From contig CALWXT010000007.1 of the NCBI GenBank assembly GCA_944385575.1, forward strand, positions 1 to 42,778: a stretch of DNA of 42,778 bases, in the 5' to 3' direction. Of this stretch, positions 7,289 to 14,771 are shown piece after piece. The notes beneath the pieces are model-generated. The model did no database searches. It was not told where the DNA came from and saw only the letters and a list, made by a program, of their open reading frames with translations. This DNA is from an uncultured Flavonifractor sp. (GTDB taxonomy: Bacteria > Bacillota > Clostridia > Oscillospirales > Oscillospiraceae). Made by a program: the position numbers and the translations under genes. Positions within the stretch are counted from its first letter, which is position 1; the number at the start of each line of letters is the position of its first letter.

Positions 7289-8703
7289 CCTGGGAAACTG
7301 TCATCGGTCTGGAGACCCACGTGGAGCTGGCCACCAGGACCAAGATCTTCTGCTCCTGCACCACTGAATTCGGCGGTGCGCCCAACACCCACTGCTGCCC
7401 GGTGTGCATGGGCATGCCCGGTACCCTGCCGGTGCTCAATGAGAAGGTGGTGGAGCTGGCGGTGACGGCGGGACTGGCCCTTAACTGTGCCATCGCCCCC
7501 GTCAGCCGGTTCGACCGGAAGAACTACTTCTATCCCGACCTGCCCAAGGCCTACCAGATCTCACAGCTCTACCTGCCCATCGCCCGGGACGGGGCGGTGG
7601 ACATCGGGGGCGGCAAGACCATCCGCATCCACGAGCTGCACATGGAGGAGGACGCGGGCAAGCTGGTCCACGACCCCTGGCTGGACCAGACCCTGACGGA
7701 CTACAACCGCTGCGGCGTGCCCCTCATCGAGATCGTCACCGAGCCCGACTTCCGCTCCGCCGAGGAGGTCATCGCCTACCTGGAAAAGCTGAAGGAGACC
7801 CTGCAATACCTGGGGGTGTCCGACTGCAAGATGCAGGAGGGCTCTCTGCGGTGCGACGTGAACCTGTCGGTGCGGCCGGTGGGCTCCGCAGAGCTGGGCA
7901 CCCGCACCGAGATGAAGAACCTCAACTCCTTCAAGGCCATTTCCCGGGCCATCGCCTACGAGGCCCGGCGGCAGATCGAGCTGTTGGAGGAGGGGAAGCG
8001 GGTGGTGCAGGAGACCCGCCGGTGGGACGAGAACAAGGACGCCACCTACGCCATGCGCTCCAAGGAGAACGCCCAGGACTACCGCTATTTCCCCGACCCC
8101 GACCTGCCGGGGGTGGAGCTGAGCGGGGCGTATCTGGAGCATCTGAAAGCCTCCCTGCCCGAGCTGGCGGAGCACAAGCGGGCGCGCTATCAGGCGGACT
8201 GGGGCCTGCCCGCCTATGACACGGAGATGATCACCTCCCAAAAGACCCTGGCTGAATTTTTCGAGGCGCTGGTGGCCCTGGGGACCGACCCCAAGCAGGG
8301 GGCAAACTGGATCATGGGCCAGGTGCTGGGCCAGCTCTCCGCCCACGGCCTGGAGGCAAAGGATATGAAGCTCACCCCTGCCACCCTGGCCCGGCTCATC
8401 GCCCTGGTGAAGGAGGGCAGGCTCAACCGCAACACCGCCGTCAAGGTTTTTGAAGCGGTGTTTGTGACCGACGGGGACGTGGACGCCTATGTAAAAGAGC
8501 ACGGCCTGGAGCAGGTGTCCGACGCCGGCCTGGTGGAGACGGTGGTGGAGCAGGTGCTTGCCGCCAACGAAAAGTCGGTGGCTGACCTGAAGGCCGGTAA
8601 GGAAAAGGCCTTCGGCTTCCTGGTAGGCCAGGTCATGCGCCAGCTGAAAGGCCAGGCGTCTCCGGCGGTGGTGAACCAGGTGCTGCGGGACAAGCTGGGC
8701 TGA
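7285..8703 (+). CDS. gatB: Asp-tRNA(Asn)/Glu-tRNA(Gln) amidotransferase subunit B
   Basis: A 472-aa GatB, the kinase/transamidase subunit that activates the misacylated Asp or Glu on tRNA and accepts ammonia from GatA. Typical segments are VIGLETHVELATRTKIFC near the N-terminus, FCSC/HCCPVC zinc-like cysteines, KNYFYPDLPKAYQISQ, MEEDAGKL, TEMKNLNSF and KENAQDYRYFPDPDLP. The C-terminal ~150 residues form the helical and YqeY-like tRNA-binding domains (AFGFLVGQVMRQLKGQASPAVVNQVL). It ends the operon; no obvious terminator follows before the spoVAC promoter. Confidence 0.97.
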   Translation: MTWETVIGLETHVELATRTKIFCSCTTEFGGAPNTHCCPVCMGMPGTLPVLNEKVVELAVTAGLALNCAIAPVSRFDRKNYFYPDLPKAYQISQLYLPIARDGAVDIGGGKTIRIHELHMEEDAGKLVHDPWLDQTLTDYNRCGVPLIEIVTEPDFRSAEEVIAYLEKLKETLQYLGVSDCKMQEGSLRCDVNLSVRPVGSAELGTRTEMKNLNSFKAISRAIAYEARRQIELLEEGKRVVQETRRWDENKDATYAMRSKENAQDYRYFPDPDLPGVELSGAYLEHLKASLPELAEHKRARYQADWGLPAYDTEMITSQKTLAEFFEALVALGTDPKQGANWIMGQVLGQLSAHGLEAKDMKLTPATLARLIALVKEGRLNRNTAVKVFEAVFVTDGDVDAYVKEHGLEQVSDAGLVETVVEQVLAANEKSVADLKAGKEKAFGFLVGQVMRQLKGQASPAVVNQVLRDKLG

Positions 8704-8711
8704 CCTGCGCG

Positions 8712-8740
8712 GCATAGTTTTCCCAGAGCGGGACAAACTA
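8712..8740 (+). promoter_or_regulatory. sigma-G (forespore)-type promoter of spoVAC
   Basis: GCATA (8712-8716) and CAAACTA (8734-8740) are separated by 17 nt and fit the sigma-F/sigma-G pattern (-35 GNATR, -10 CAWWNTA) rather than sigma-A. It lies 22 nt ahead of the spoVAC ATG and just after the gatB stop, so spoVAC is probably forespore-expressed independently of the gat operon. Confidence 0.6.
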
Positions 8741-8762
8741 TGGGGCAAAAGGAGGCGGACCC

Positions 8763-9197
8763 ATGACCAATTCAGAGTATGAACGCCTTGTCAATGCCAA
8801 GGCCAAGCCATCCCCCATAGGGAAAAACCTGCTGTGGGCCTTTCTGGTGGGAGGCGGCATTTCCACCCTGGGCCAGCTGCTGATGAACCTGTATTCCGGC
8901 TGGGGGCTGGACCAGGACCAGGCGGGCACGGCGGTGTCGGTGACCCTGATTTTCCTGGCCGCCCTGTTCACCGGCCTGGGCTGGTTCGACAAGCTGGCCA
9001 AGCACGCCGGAGCGGGCACGCTGGTGCCCATCACCGGCTTTGCCAACGCCGTGGTGTCCCCGGCCCTGGAGTTCCGCAGCGAGGGCCTGGTGATGGGCGT
9101 GGGCGCCAAGCTGTTCGTGATCGCCGGGCCGGTGCTGGTGTACGGCATTTCGGCCAGCGTGGTGTACGGCCTGCTGCTGGTCCTGCTGGGCGGATAG
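8763..9197 (+). CDS. spoVAC: stage V sporulation protein AC
   Basis: A 144-aa integral membrane protein. It matches SpoVAC through FLVGGGISTLGQLLMNLY, the central helix LTGLGWFDKLAKHAGAGT, PITGFANAVVSPALEF and EGLVMGVGAKLFVIAGPVL. SpoVAC is part of the inner-membrane channel that moves dipicolinic acid into the forespore and out at germination; in Bacillus it also behaves as a mechanosensitive channel. Four or five hydrophobic segments are visible. AAAGGAGG sits 8 nt upstream of the ATG. Unusually, spoVAD and spoVAE are not next to it. The match is to SpoVAC rather than SpoVAEb because of the VVSPALEF and GVGAKLF segments. Confidence 0.88.
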   Translation: MTNSEYERLVNAKAKPSPIGKNLLWAFLVGGGISTLGQLLMNLYSGWGLDQDQAGTAVSVTLIFLAALFTGLGWFDKLAKHAGAGTLVPITGFANAVVSPALEFRSEGLVMGVGAKLFVIAGPVLVYGISASVVYGLLLVLLGG

Positions 9198-9209
9198 GGG
9201 AATGCTCAG

Positions 9210-9238
9210 TTGACTTTGGTTAAGACGGACAGTATAAT
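9210..9238 (+). promoter_or_regulatory. sigma-A promoter of the two-component system
   Basis: -35 TTGACT (9210-9215) and -10 TATAAT (9233-9238) with a 17-nt spacer. An imperfect inverted repeat, GGTTAAGAC (9218-9226) and GTCTAACC (9240-9247), brackets the -10 and may be an operator. Confidence 0.75.
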
Positions 9239-9273
9239 GTGTCTAACCAAAAAACGGAAAGGAGCGCCCGCCC

Positions 9274-10476
9274 ATGCAGCCCTATGATGACAGCCTGGTC
9301 CTGGACCGCCTGCTGGGACAGATGGATCTGGCCTTTACCAACATCACGGGACAGACCATTTCCTTTATTGACCACCGGGGCCGCTGGCACGGGCCGCTCC
9401 GCCTGGAGCGCTTCACGGATTTCTGCCGCTGCGTGATGGACAGCCCTGAGGGGGCGGCCCGATGCCGGGCCTGCAACCACACTATGGGGCTGCGCTCCGG
9501 CGGAGGCGGGGCGGTGGAGTGCTGCCACATGGGGGTGAGCGTCATCTCCATGCCGGTGCAGGTGGCGGAGCAGCGGGAGCTCTATCTGTCCTACGGGCAG
9601 TTTCTGACCCAGGACACCCAGGCGGAGTTTTACCGCCTGCTGGAGCAGAACTGCACGGAGCTGGGTTTGGACTACGACCGCCTGCGCCAGGCGGCGGGGG
9701 AGCTGCGGGTCCTCTCCCGGGAGGAACTGGACGCCCGGGTCCAGCTGCTGCGCTTTTTCGCCGCCTATCTGGCGGTGGCGGAGTCGGAGCTGCGCACCCG
9801 GATGGAATATGCCGAGCAGATGGAGAAAAAGCTGGAGCTGGAGCGCAAGCTGCACTCCATGGAGTTCAAGTTTCTCCAGTCCCAGATCAGCCCCCATTTC
9901 CTGTTCAATACGCTCAACCTGCTGATGCGCACCGCATATCGGGAGAACGCCCCCCAGACGGCCGGACTGATCTGCGATTTGTCCGAGCTGCTGCGCCGGG
10001 CGTACCGCTCTAAGGATTCGGTGTGTACGCTGGCGGAGGAGCTGCTGTGCGCGGAGAAGTACCTGACCCTCCAGTGTCAGCGGATGGGGCCGGAGTTTTC
10101 CTACAGCATTTCCTGCCAGCCCGGCGGGGAGCGGATCATGATTCCCGTACTTACCATCCAGCCTCTGGTGGAGAACGCCATCGTCCACGGCCTGGTGGAT
10201 GAGGAGCGCCCCCTCCGCCTGGAGATCGATGTGAAGACCGACAGCAAGCTGCTGCGCATCACCGTTTCCGACAACGGCGAGGGCATCCCCCAGCAGGTCC
10301 TGCGCCAGCTGGAGGGGGCGGAAGGGGAAGGCTCCGGCCTGCGCAATGTCTCCGACCGGCTCAAGCTGTTTTTCGGCCCGGAAGCCCGGCTGGATATTTC
10401 CAGCCGCCCGGGGGAGGGCACCAGGGTGGAGCTGCTCTGCCCCCTGGGCGCGGAGGGGGGTGAGGCCGGTGTATGA
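9274..10476 (+). CDS. PocR-domain sensor histidine kinase (LytS/YesM family)
   Basis: A 400-aa kinase without transmembrane segments, so the signal is probably cytosolic. Residues ~10-165 resemble the PocR ligand-binding domain, with a Cys cluster (C51, C53, C64, C67, C83, C84) and AACRCRACN-like spacing; PocR domains are thought to bind small organic molecules or carry metal. A coiled coil at ~175-200 leads to the His_kinase domain with the phospho-acceptor His208 (QISPHFLFNTLN). A HATPase domain follows, with N-box QPLVENAIVHG, DNGEGIP and GSGLRNVSDRL. The TGA overlaps the start of the response-regulator gene. It probably senses the substrate or product of the catabolic genes downstream. 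Confidence 0.88.
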   Translation: MQPYDDSLVLDRLLGQMDLAFTNITGQTISFIDHRGRWHGPLRLERFTDFCRCVMDSPEGAARCRACNHTMGLRSGGGGAVECCHMGVSVISMPVQVAEQRELYLSYGQFLTQDTQAEFYRLLEQNCTELGLDYDRLRQAAGELRVLSREELDARVQLLRFFAAYLAVAESELRTRMEYAEQMEKKLELERKLHSMEFKFLQSQISPHFLFNTLNLLMRTAYRENAPQTAGLICDLSELLRRAYRSKDSVCTLAEELLCAEKYLTLQCQRMGPEFSYSISCQPGGERIMIPVLTIQPLVENAIVHGLVDEERPLRLEIDVKTDSKLLRITVSDNGEGIPQQVLRQLEGAEGEGSGLRNVSDRLKLFFGPEARLDISSRPGEGTRVELLCPLGAEGGEAGV

Positions 10477-11899
10477 GATTCTGATTGTGGAGGACGAGTA
10501 CACCGAGCGGCGGGAGCTGGCCGGGCTTATGGAGGAGGTCACCCAGCCCGAGCGCATCCGCAGCGCCGCCACCTGTGAGGCGGCCATCCAGATGATCTCC
10601 CAGCGCTGCCCGGACCTCATCCTGCTGGACATCATGCTCAAGGGCCGCTCCGGCTTTGAGGTGGCCCAGTTTGTGCGCAGCCGGGGGCTGGACTGCCGGA
10701 TCATGATTCTCTCCGCTTACAATGAGTTCGATTTTGCCAGCAAGGCCATGTCCATGGGCATTCAGGACTATCTGCTCAAGCCCATGCGGCCTGATCTGCT
10801 GCTCCAGCGCATCCGGGGGGTGCTGGACCGTCCGGCGGCGGGCCCGGCCCGGACGCCCCAGCTCTGGCCCTGCCTGGCCTGCGGAATGACCCACGGCCTG
10901 CCCGAGCCGCTGCCCATGCTGCCCGCCCAGGTGATGGTGGCCCTTCTGTCGGCGCCCCTGACGCCGGAAGAAGAGGAGCAGCTCAGCCGGCAGGGCGGAC
11001 AGGCCCTTCAGGGCGGGGGACGCCTGGAATGCCACGAGCGCCAGGTGGTGTGCTATTGCCGCCCGGAGGAGGGGGAGAGCCCGGAGGACGCGGCCGGCCG
11101 CATGCTGGCGGCCTGGACGCCGCTGCTGCCCGGCAGGTGCCGCCTGGGCAAGGTGGGGCTGGGGACCTGGGCCGCGGGGCCGGAGGAGCTGGCGGAGAGC
11201 TACCGTACCGCCCGGCTGGCCGCCCGCAGCGGCGCCATTTTCCCCCAGCAGGTCCTGTGCCGCTATACCCCGTGTCTGGGGGAGAGCGAACCCTACCCCG
11301 TCCACCTGGAGAGCAGGCTCATCCGCGCGCTGCGCAGCGGGGAGGACACGGTCCCGCTGGCCGGCCAGCTGTGCAGCCAGCTGCTGAAGTCCTGCCAGGG
11401 GGACGCGGCCATTCTGGAGCGCTGGCTGGACCTGTACTGCGGCGCGCTGTCCAGAGTGTGCGGGGAGGCGGGGCAGGACTGGATGCCCCACCTCAGCCTG
11501 GACGCCTGCTTTACCCCCCAGGTCCTGGCCCGGAGCATGGCGGAGCTGGCAGACCATGCCTCTGAATTGATCTCCCCCGCCTGCCGCTCGGACAATCCCC
11601 TGGCCCAGCGCACCATCGCCATCATCCACAGCCGCTATCAGGAGCCGCTGAAGCTGGAGGGGGTGGCCAGGGAGCAGTTTGTCAGCCCAGCTTACTTAGG
11701 ACGCATTTTTCATACCTGCACCGGCCAGACCTTCCGGGACTATCTGACCCAGGTGCGCATGCAGTACGCCGACCGGCTGCTGCGGGAGGGACATCCCGTT
11801 TCGTCCGTGGCCGCCGCCGTAGGCTATGAAGACCCCAACTATTTCAGCCGCGTGTATAAAAAGCAGTTTGGCTACCCGCCCAAGGACGGGCGCAGGTGA
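10469..11899 (+). CDS. response regulator with C-terminal AraC-type DNA-binding domain
   Basis: A 476-aa YesN-type regulator. The receiver domain (1-120) has the acidic pocket IVEDE, phospho-acceptor Asp54 (LILLDIML) and Lys104 (YLLKPM). A poorly conserved linker domain (~140-370) follows. The AraC double helix-turn-helix covers ~378-476 (LKLEGVAREQFVSPAYLGRIF, VSSVAAAVGYEDPNYFSRVYKKQFG). The preferred start is GTG 10469, giving VYEILIVEDE, the usual beginning, with GGGGTGAGG just upstream; GTG 10460 is possible. It overlaps the kinase gene and is the likely activator of the cluster beginning at 12190, whose promoter region looks weak without an activator. Confidence 0.92.
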   Translation: MYEILIVEDEYTERRELAGLMEEVTQPERIRSAATCEAAIQMISQRCPDLILLDIMLKGRSGFEVAQFVRSRGLDCRIMILSAYNEFDFASKAMSMGIQDYLLKPMRPDLLLQRIRGVLDRPAAGPARTPQLWPCLACGMTHGLPEPLPMLPAQVMVALLSAPLTPEEEEQLSRQGGQALQGGGRLECHERQVVCYCRPEEGESPEDAAGRMLAAWTPLLPGRCRLGKVGLGTWAAGPEELAESYRTARLAARSGAIFPQQVLCRYTPCLGESEPYPVHLESRLIRALRSGEDTVPLAGQLCSQLLKSCQGDAAILERWLDLYCGALSRVCGEAGQDWMPHLSLDACFTPQVLARSMAELADHASELISPACRSDNPLAQRTIAIIHSRYQEPLKLEGVAREQFVSPAYLGRIFHTCTGQTFRDYLTQVRMQYADRLLREGHPVSSVAAAVGYEDPNYFSRVYKKQFGYPPKDGRR

Positions 11900-12189
11900 G
11901 GGTTCTGCACCGTCCGGGCGGGTCTTTTGCTTGGCTGGGAAGAATAAACTGGAAAAATATCTAATATATTCAAGTTTTTCTTTGCGTCAGGTATAAAAAA
12001 GTAAGAAACGCAAAAAAGTGCTAGTCTTTCTGCTGCAAGCGGAGGGAAAAAAGTCAGATCTCTTTGACAATCCGCCCGGTTTTTGCATGGGAATCCCAGC
12101 CAGGTTCTGGTATGGTATAGAAAAAGGGACCTCCGTTCTGTCGGGGGCCGCACATCTGGCAAAGACCAAAACGAGTGGGAGGGGTCAAT
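11900..12189 (+). promoter_or_regulatory. intergenic control region ahead of the amino-acid-catabolic cluster
   Basis: These 290 AT-rich bases hold no convincing gene. A possible promoter is TTCAAG (11969-11974), 17 nt, TATAAA (11992-11997). TTTGCGT (11981-11987) and ACGCAAA (12008-12014) are a 7-bp inverted repeat over this site. Later, TATGGT and GGTATAGA (about 12110-12121) could form a second -10 without a good -35, as expected for an activator-dependent promoter. All are inference. Confidence 0.35.
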
Positions 12190-13473
12190 ATGACGCAGCA
12201 GCAGCTGTTGCAGGCGCTGGCCGCGGAGATTGAGTGTTCCACCGGCTGCACGGACCCGGGCAGCGTGTGCCTGGCTGCTGCGGCAGCCGCCCATGCCCTG
12301 GGGGGCCGGGCAGAGGAGATCCGGGTGCTGGTCAGCCCCAATGTGTATAAAAACGGCGTGAGCGTCGGCATACCCGGCACAGGCCGGGTGGGGCTGGAGC
12401 TGGCGGCCGCCCTGGGGGTGCTGCTGGACCGCCCGGAGCGGGGGCTGGCCATTCTGTCGGAGGTCACGGACGAGATGGTGCGCCGGGCCGAGGAGACCGT
12501 GGCGGCCGGCCGGGTGACGGTGTGCTACGGCGAGACGCCCGACCCGCTGTATGTCCAGGCGGTGGTCCGGGCGGGAGATGACGAGGCCCGGGCGGTCATC
12601 ATGTATGATTACTCCAACGTGGTGGAGGTGGTCCGCAACGGCGAAGTGCTGCTGCGCAAGGCGGAGGCCGCCGGCGGCGCACCCGCCTGCCCCTTCCTGG
12701 GGTGTTCGGTGGAGGAGCTCTACCGCCTGATCCTCTCCATGGACCCGGCCGACTTTGCCTTCCTGCTGGAGGGCGCGCGGCGGAACAAGGAGGCGGCGCT
12801 GCGGGATCTGGAAGACCCGGCCAGGCGTCTGGGCCGGACCATCCGGGCCTGTACCGCCGTCCAGGGCTGCACCCCGCTGGCGGTAAGCAGCGCGGTGCGG
12901 GCATACACCGCCGCCGCCGGGGAAGCCCGGATGAGCGGGATGAACGTGACCATTACAGCCATTACCGGCAGCGGCAATCACGGCATCACCAATTTTGTGG
13001 GCGTGCTTGCCGCGGCGGAGGAGCTGGGCGCCGGACAGGATCAGACGGCGGTGGCTCTGGCCATCAGCTCCATGATCACCATATACATCAAAGCCTATAT
13101 CAAACGCATGACCGCCTTCTGCGGCTGCGGCGTGGCGGCGGCCACCGGAATGGCGGCGGCGGTGACCTACCTGCTGGGCGGCAGCTATGAGCAGTCGGTC
13201 CGCGCCATGCAGACGGTGGTGGGCACCATCGGCGGCATGTTCTGCGACGGAGCCAAAAGCTCCTGCGCCTACAAGCTGAGTACAGCCGCCTCCATGGCGG
13301 TGCAGGCGGCCTACCTGGCCATGGAGGGCTGCCATGTGCCGGCGGGCGAGGGAATCATCGGCACACGCATCGAGGAGACCTTTGCCAATATCGGCCGGCT
13401 CAATGATCCGGGCATGCTGGAAACCGACCGCGTCATGGTGTCCATCATTGCCCAGCGCCGCCAGGGCGGCTGA
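12190..13473 (+). CDS. L-cysteine desulfidase/CyuA-like protein (UPF0597, serine dehydratase alpha-like)
   Basis: A 427-aa member of the UPF0597 family, which includes L-cysteine desulfidase (cysteine to pyruvate, ammonia and sulfide) and is related to [4Fe-4S] serine dehydratases. TGCTDPGSV holds Cys20, where the family has its catalytic Cys. C311/C313 (FCGCG), C352 and C359 (FCDGAKSSC) fit the three-Cys cluster site; the 7-residue gap between the last two agrees with the archaeal desulfidase. GNHGITNF is also conserved. The ATG at 12190 follows GGGAGGGG. It is the first gene of a run with two amidohydrolases and a BrnQ carrier, so the natural substrate may be another beta-substituted amino acid released by them rather than free cysteine. 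Confidence 0.8.
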   Translation: MTQQQLLQALAAEIECSTGCTDPGSVCLAAAAAAHALGGRAEEIRVLVSPNVYKNGVSVGIPGTGRVGLELAAALGVLLDRPERGLAILSEVTDEMVRRAEETVAAGRVTVCYGETPDPLYVQAVVRAGDDEARAVIMYDYSNVVEVVRNGEVLLRKAEAAGGAPACPFLGCSVEELYRLILSMDPADFAFLLEGARRNKEAALRDLEDPARRLGRTIRACTAVQGCTPLAVSSAVRAYTAAAGEARMSGMNVTITAITGSGNHGITNFVGVLAAAEELGAGQDQTAVALAISSMITIYIKAYIKRMTAFCGCGVAAATGMAAAVTYLLGGSYEQSVRAMQTVVGTIGGMFCDGAKSSCAYKLSTAASMAVQAAYLAMEGCHVPAGEGIIGTRIEETFANIGRLNDPGMLETDRVMVSIIAQRRQGG

Positions 13474-13500
13474 AGCGGACGGGAAAAGGAGGAGTTCCTC

Positions 13501-14757
13501 ATGATCATATTGAAAGGACGGGTACTGGACGGAAACGGGGGCCCACCCATCGAACAGGGCGCCGTGGTGCTGGAGGGCAGCCGCATCAAGCTGGTGTGCC
13601 GCCAGAGCGAGCTGCCGCCCATCGAGGGGGCGCAGGTCTACACCACGGAAGACGCCACCATCATGCCCGGGCTGATTGACGCCCATGTCCATATGGGCTG
13701 GGGCAGCGCCACCGCGGTAGACTGGATCAGCATGACCCCCCAGCTGAGCATGGCCAGGGCCCTGCGGGACATGGAGCAGCTCCGGCAGCAGGGCTACACC
13801 GCCTTCCGGGATCTGGGCAGCGACGTGATCCTGCTCAAGCCGGCGGTGGCGGAGGGCCTGCTGGATGTGCCCCGCATTTTCGGCGCGGGCAAGATCCTCT
13901 CCCAGATCGGCGGCCACGGCGACGTCTATCAAAAGCTCTCCCTGGAGGGCAGCATGGGCGCATACAGCCCGGCCTTCCTGGTCAACGGCGTGGACGAGGT
14001 GCGGCGCGCCTGCCGCATCAACGCCCGCAACGGGGCGGATCTGGTCAAGATCATGACCACCGGCGGCGTGTTCTCCCAGGGAGACAAGGCCACCCCCCAC
14101 AGCCATTTCAGCGGCGAGGAGATCCGGGCGGCGGTGGAGGAGGCGGAGAACATGGGCAGCTATGTCTCCACCCACGCTCAGGCCAACCGGGGCATCAAGA
14201 CGGCGCTGAAAAACGGAGTGAAGTGCATCGAGCACGGGTTCTATCTGGATGAGGAATGCATCGAGCTGATGCTGAAAAACAACTGCTTCCTGGTGCCAAC
14301 CCTGGCTATTATGCACGCCTCCAAAACCTACTTCTCCCGCACCGCCGGGGTGCTGCCCTACCTGCGGGAAAAGACGGAGCGCTCCTACGAGGCCCACTAC
14401 CGCTCCCTGGAGATGGCCCGCAAGGCCCATATTCAGGTGGGCGTGGGGTGCGACTTCCTGGGCGACGAGGCGTTCGGCTGTCCGTACAGCCAGGCCACGC
14501 TGGAGCTGGAACGGCTGTGCGTGGCGGGCTACACCCCCATGGAGGTGATCTCCATGGCCACCAAAACCAACGCCAAACTGTTGCTGATGGAGGATGAACT
14601 GGGCACGCTGGAGCCGGGCAAGCTGGCAGACGTCCTGCTGGTCTCCGGAAATCCGGGGGCGGATATCCAGGTGCTGCGGCATCAGGACAATGTGAAACTG
14701 GTGATTCAGGATGGACGAGTGGTAAAGAATGCTCTGGACCGTATCAACACGCAATGA
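13501..14757 (+). CDS. metal-dependent amidohydrolase (imidazolonepropionase/prolidase-like)
   Basis: A 418-aa cytosolic amidohydrolase of the binuclear-metal type. The ligands are visible: His62 and His64 (DAHVHMG), Lys183 as the likely carboxylated bridge (LVKIMTTGG), His225 (STHAQ), His245 (IEHGF) and Asp318 (GVGCDF). The N- and C-terminal beta-sandwich segments (LEGSRIKLV, LGTLEPGKLADVLLVSGNP) are typical. Relatives hydrolyse amide bonds in Xaa-Pro or Xaa-Arg dipeptides, N-acyl amino acids or cyclic imides, so the exact substrate is open. AAGGAGG precedes the ATG. It lies 27 nt after the CyuA-like gene and is followed 14 nt later by the second amidohydrolase. Confidence 0.85.
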   Translation: MIILKGRVLDGNGGPPIEQGAVVLEGSRIKLVCRQSELPPIEGAQVYTTEDATIMPGLIDAHVHMGWGSATAVDWISMTPQLSMARALRDMEQLRQQGYTAFRDLGSDVILLKPAVAEGLLDVPRIFGAGKILSQIGGHGDVYQKLSLEGSMGAYSPAFLVNGVDEVRRACRINARNGADLVKIMTTGGVFSQGDKATPHSHFSGEEIRAAVEEAENMGSYVSTHAQANRGIKTALKNGVKCIEHGFYLDEECIELMLKNNCFLVPTLAIMHASKTYFSRTAGVLPYLREKTERSYEAHYRSLEMARKAHIQVGVGCDFLGDEAFGCPYSQATLELERLCVAGYTPMEVISMATKTNAKLLLMEDELGTLEPGKLADVLLVSGNPGADIQVLRHQDNVKLVIQDGRVVKNALDRINTQ

Positions 14758-14771
14758 GAAGGAGGAAGCTT

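Noticed and set aside
11872..14754. Very long open frame on the minus strand (960 codons) opposite the CyuA-like and amidohydrolase genes
   Set aside because: It is a GC-rich antisense shadow: low-complexity His/Gly/Gln-rich translation, no RBS or domain, while the plus-strand genes have full motifs and ribosome sites.
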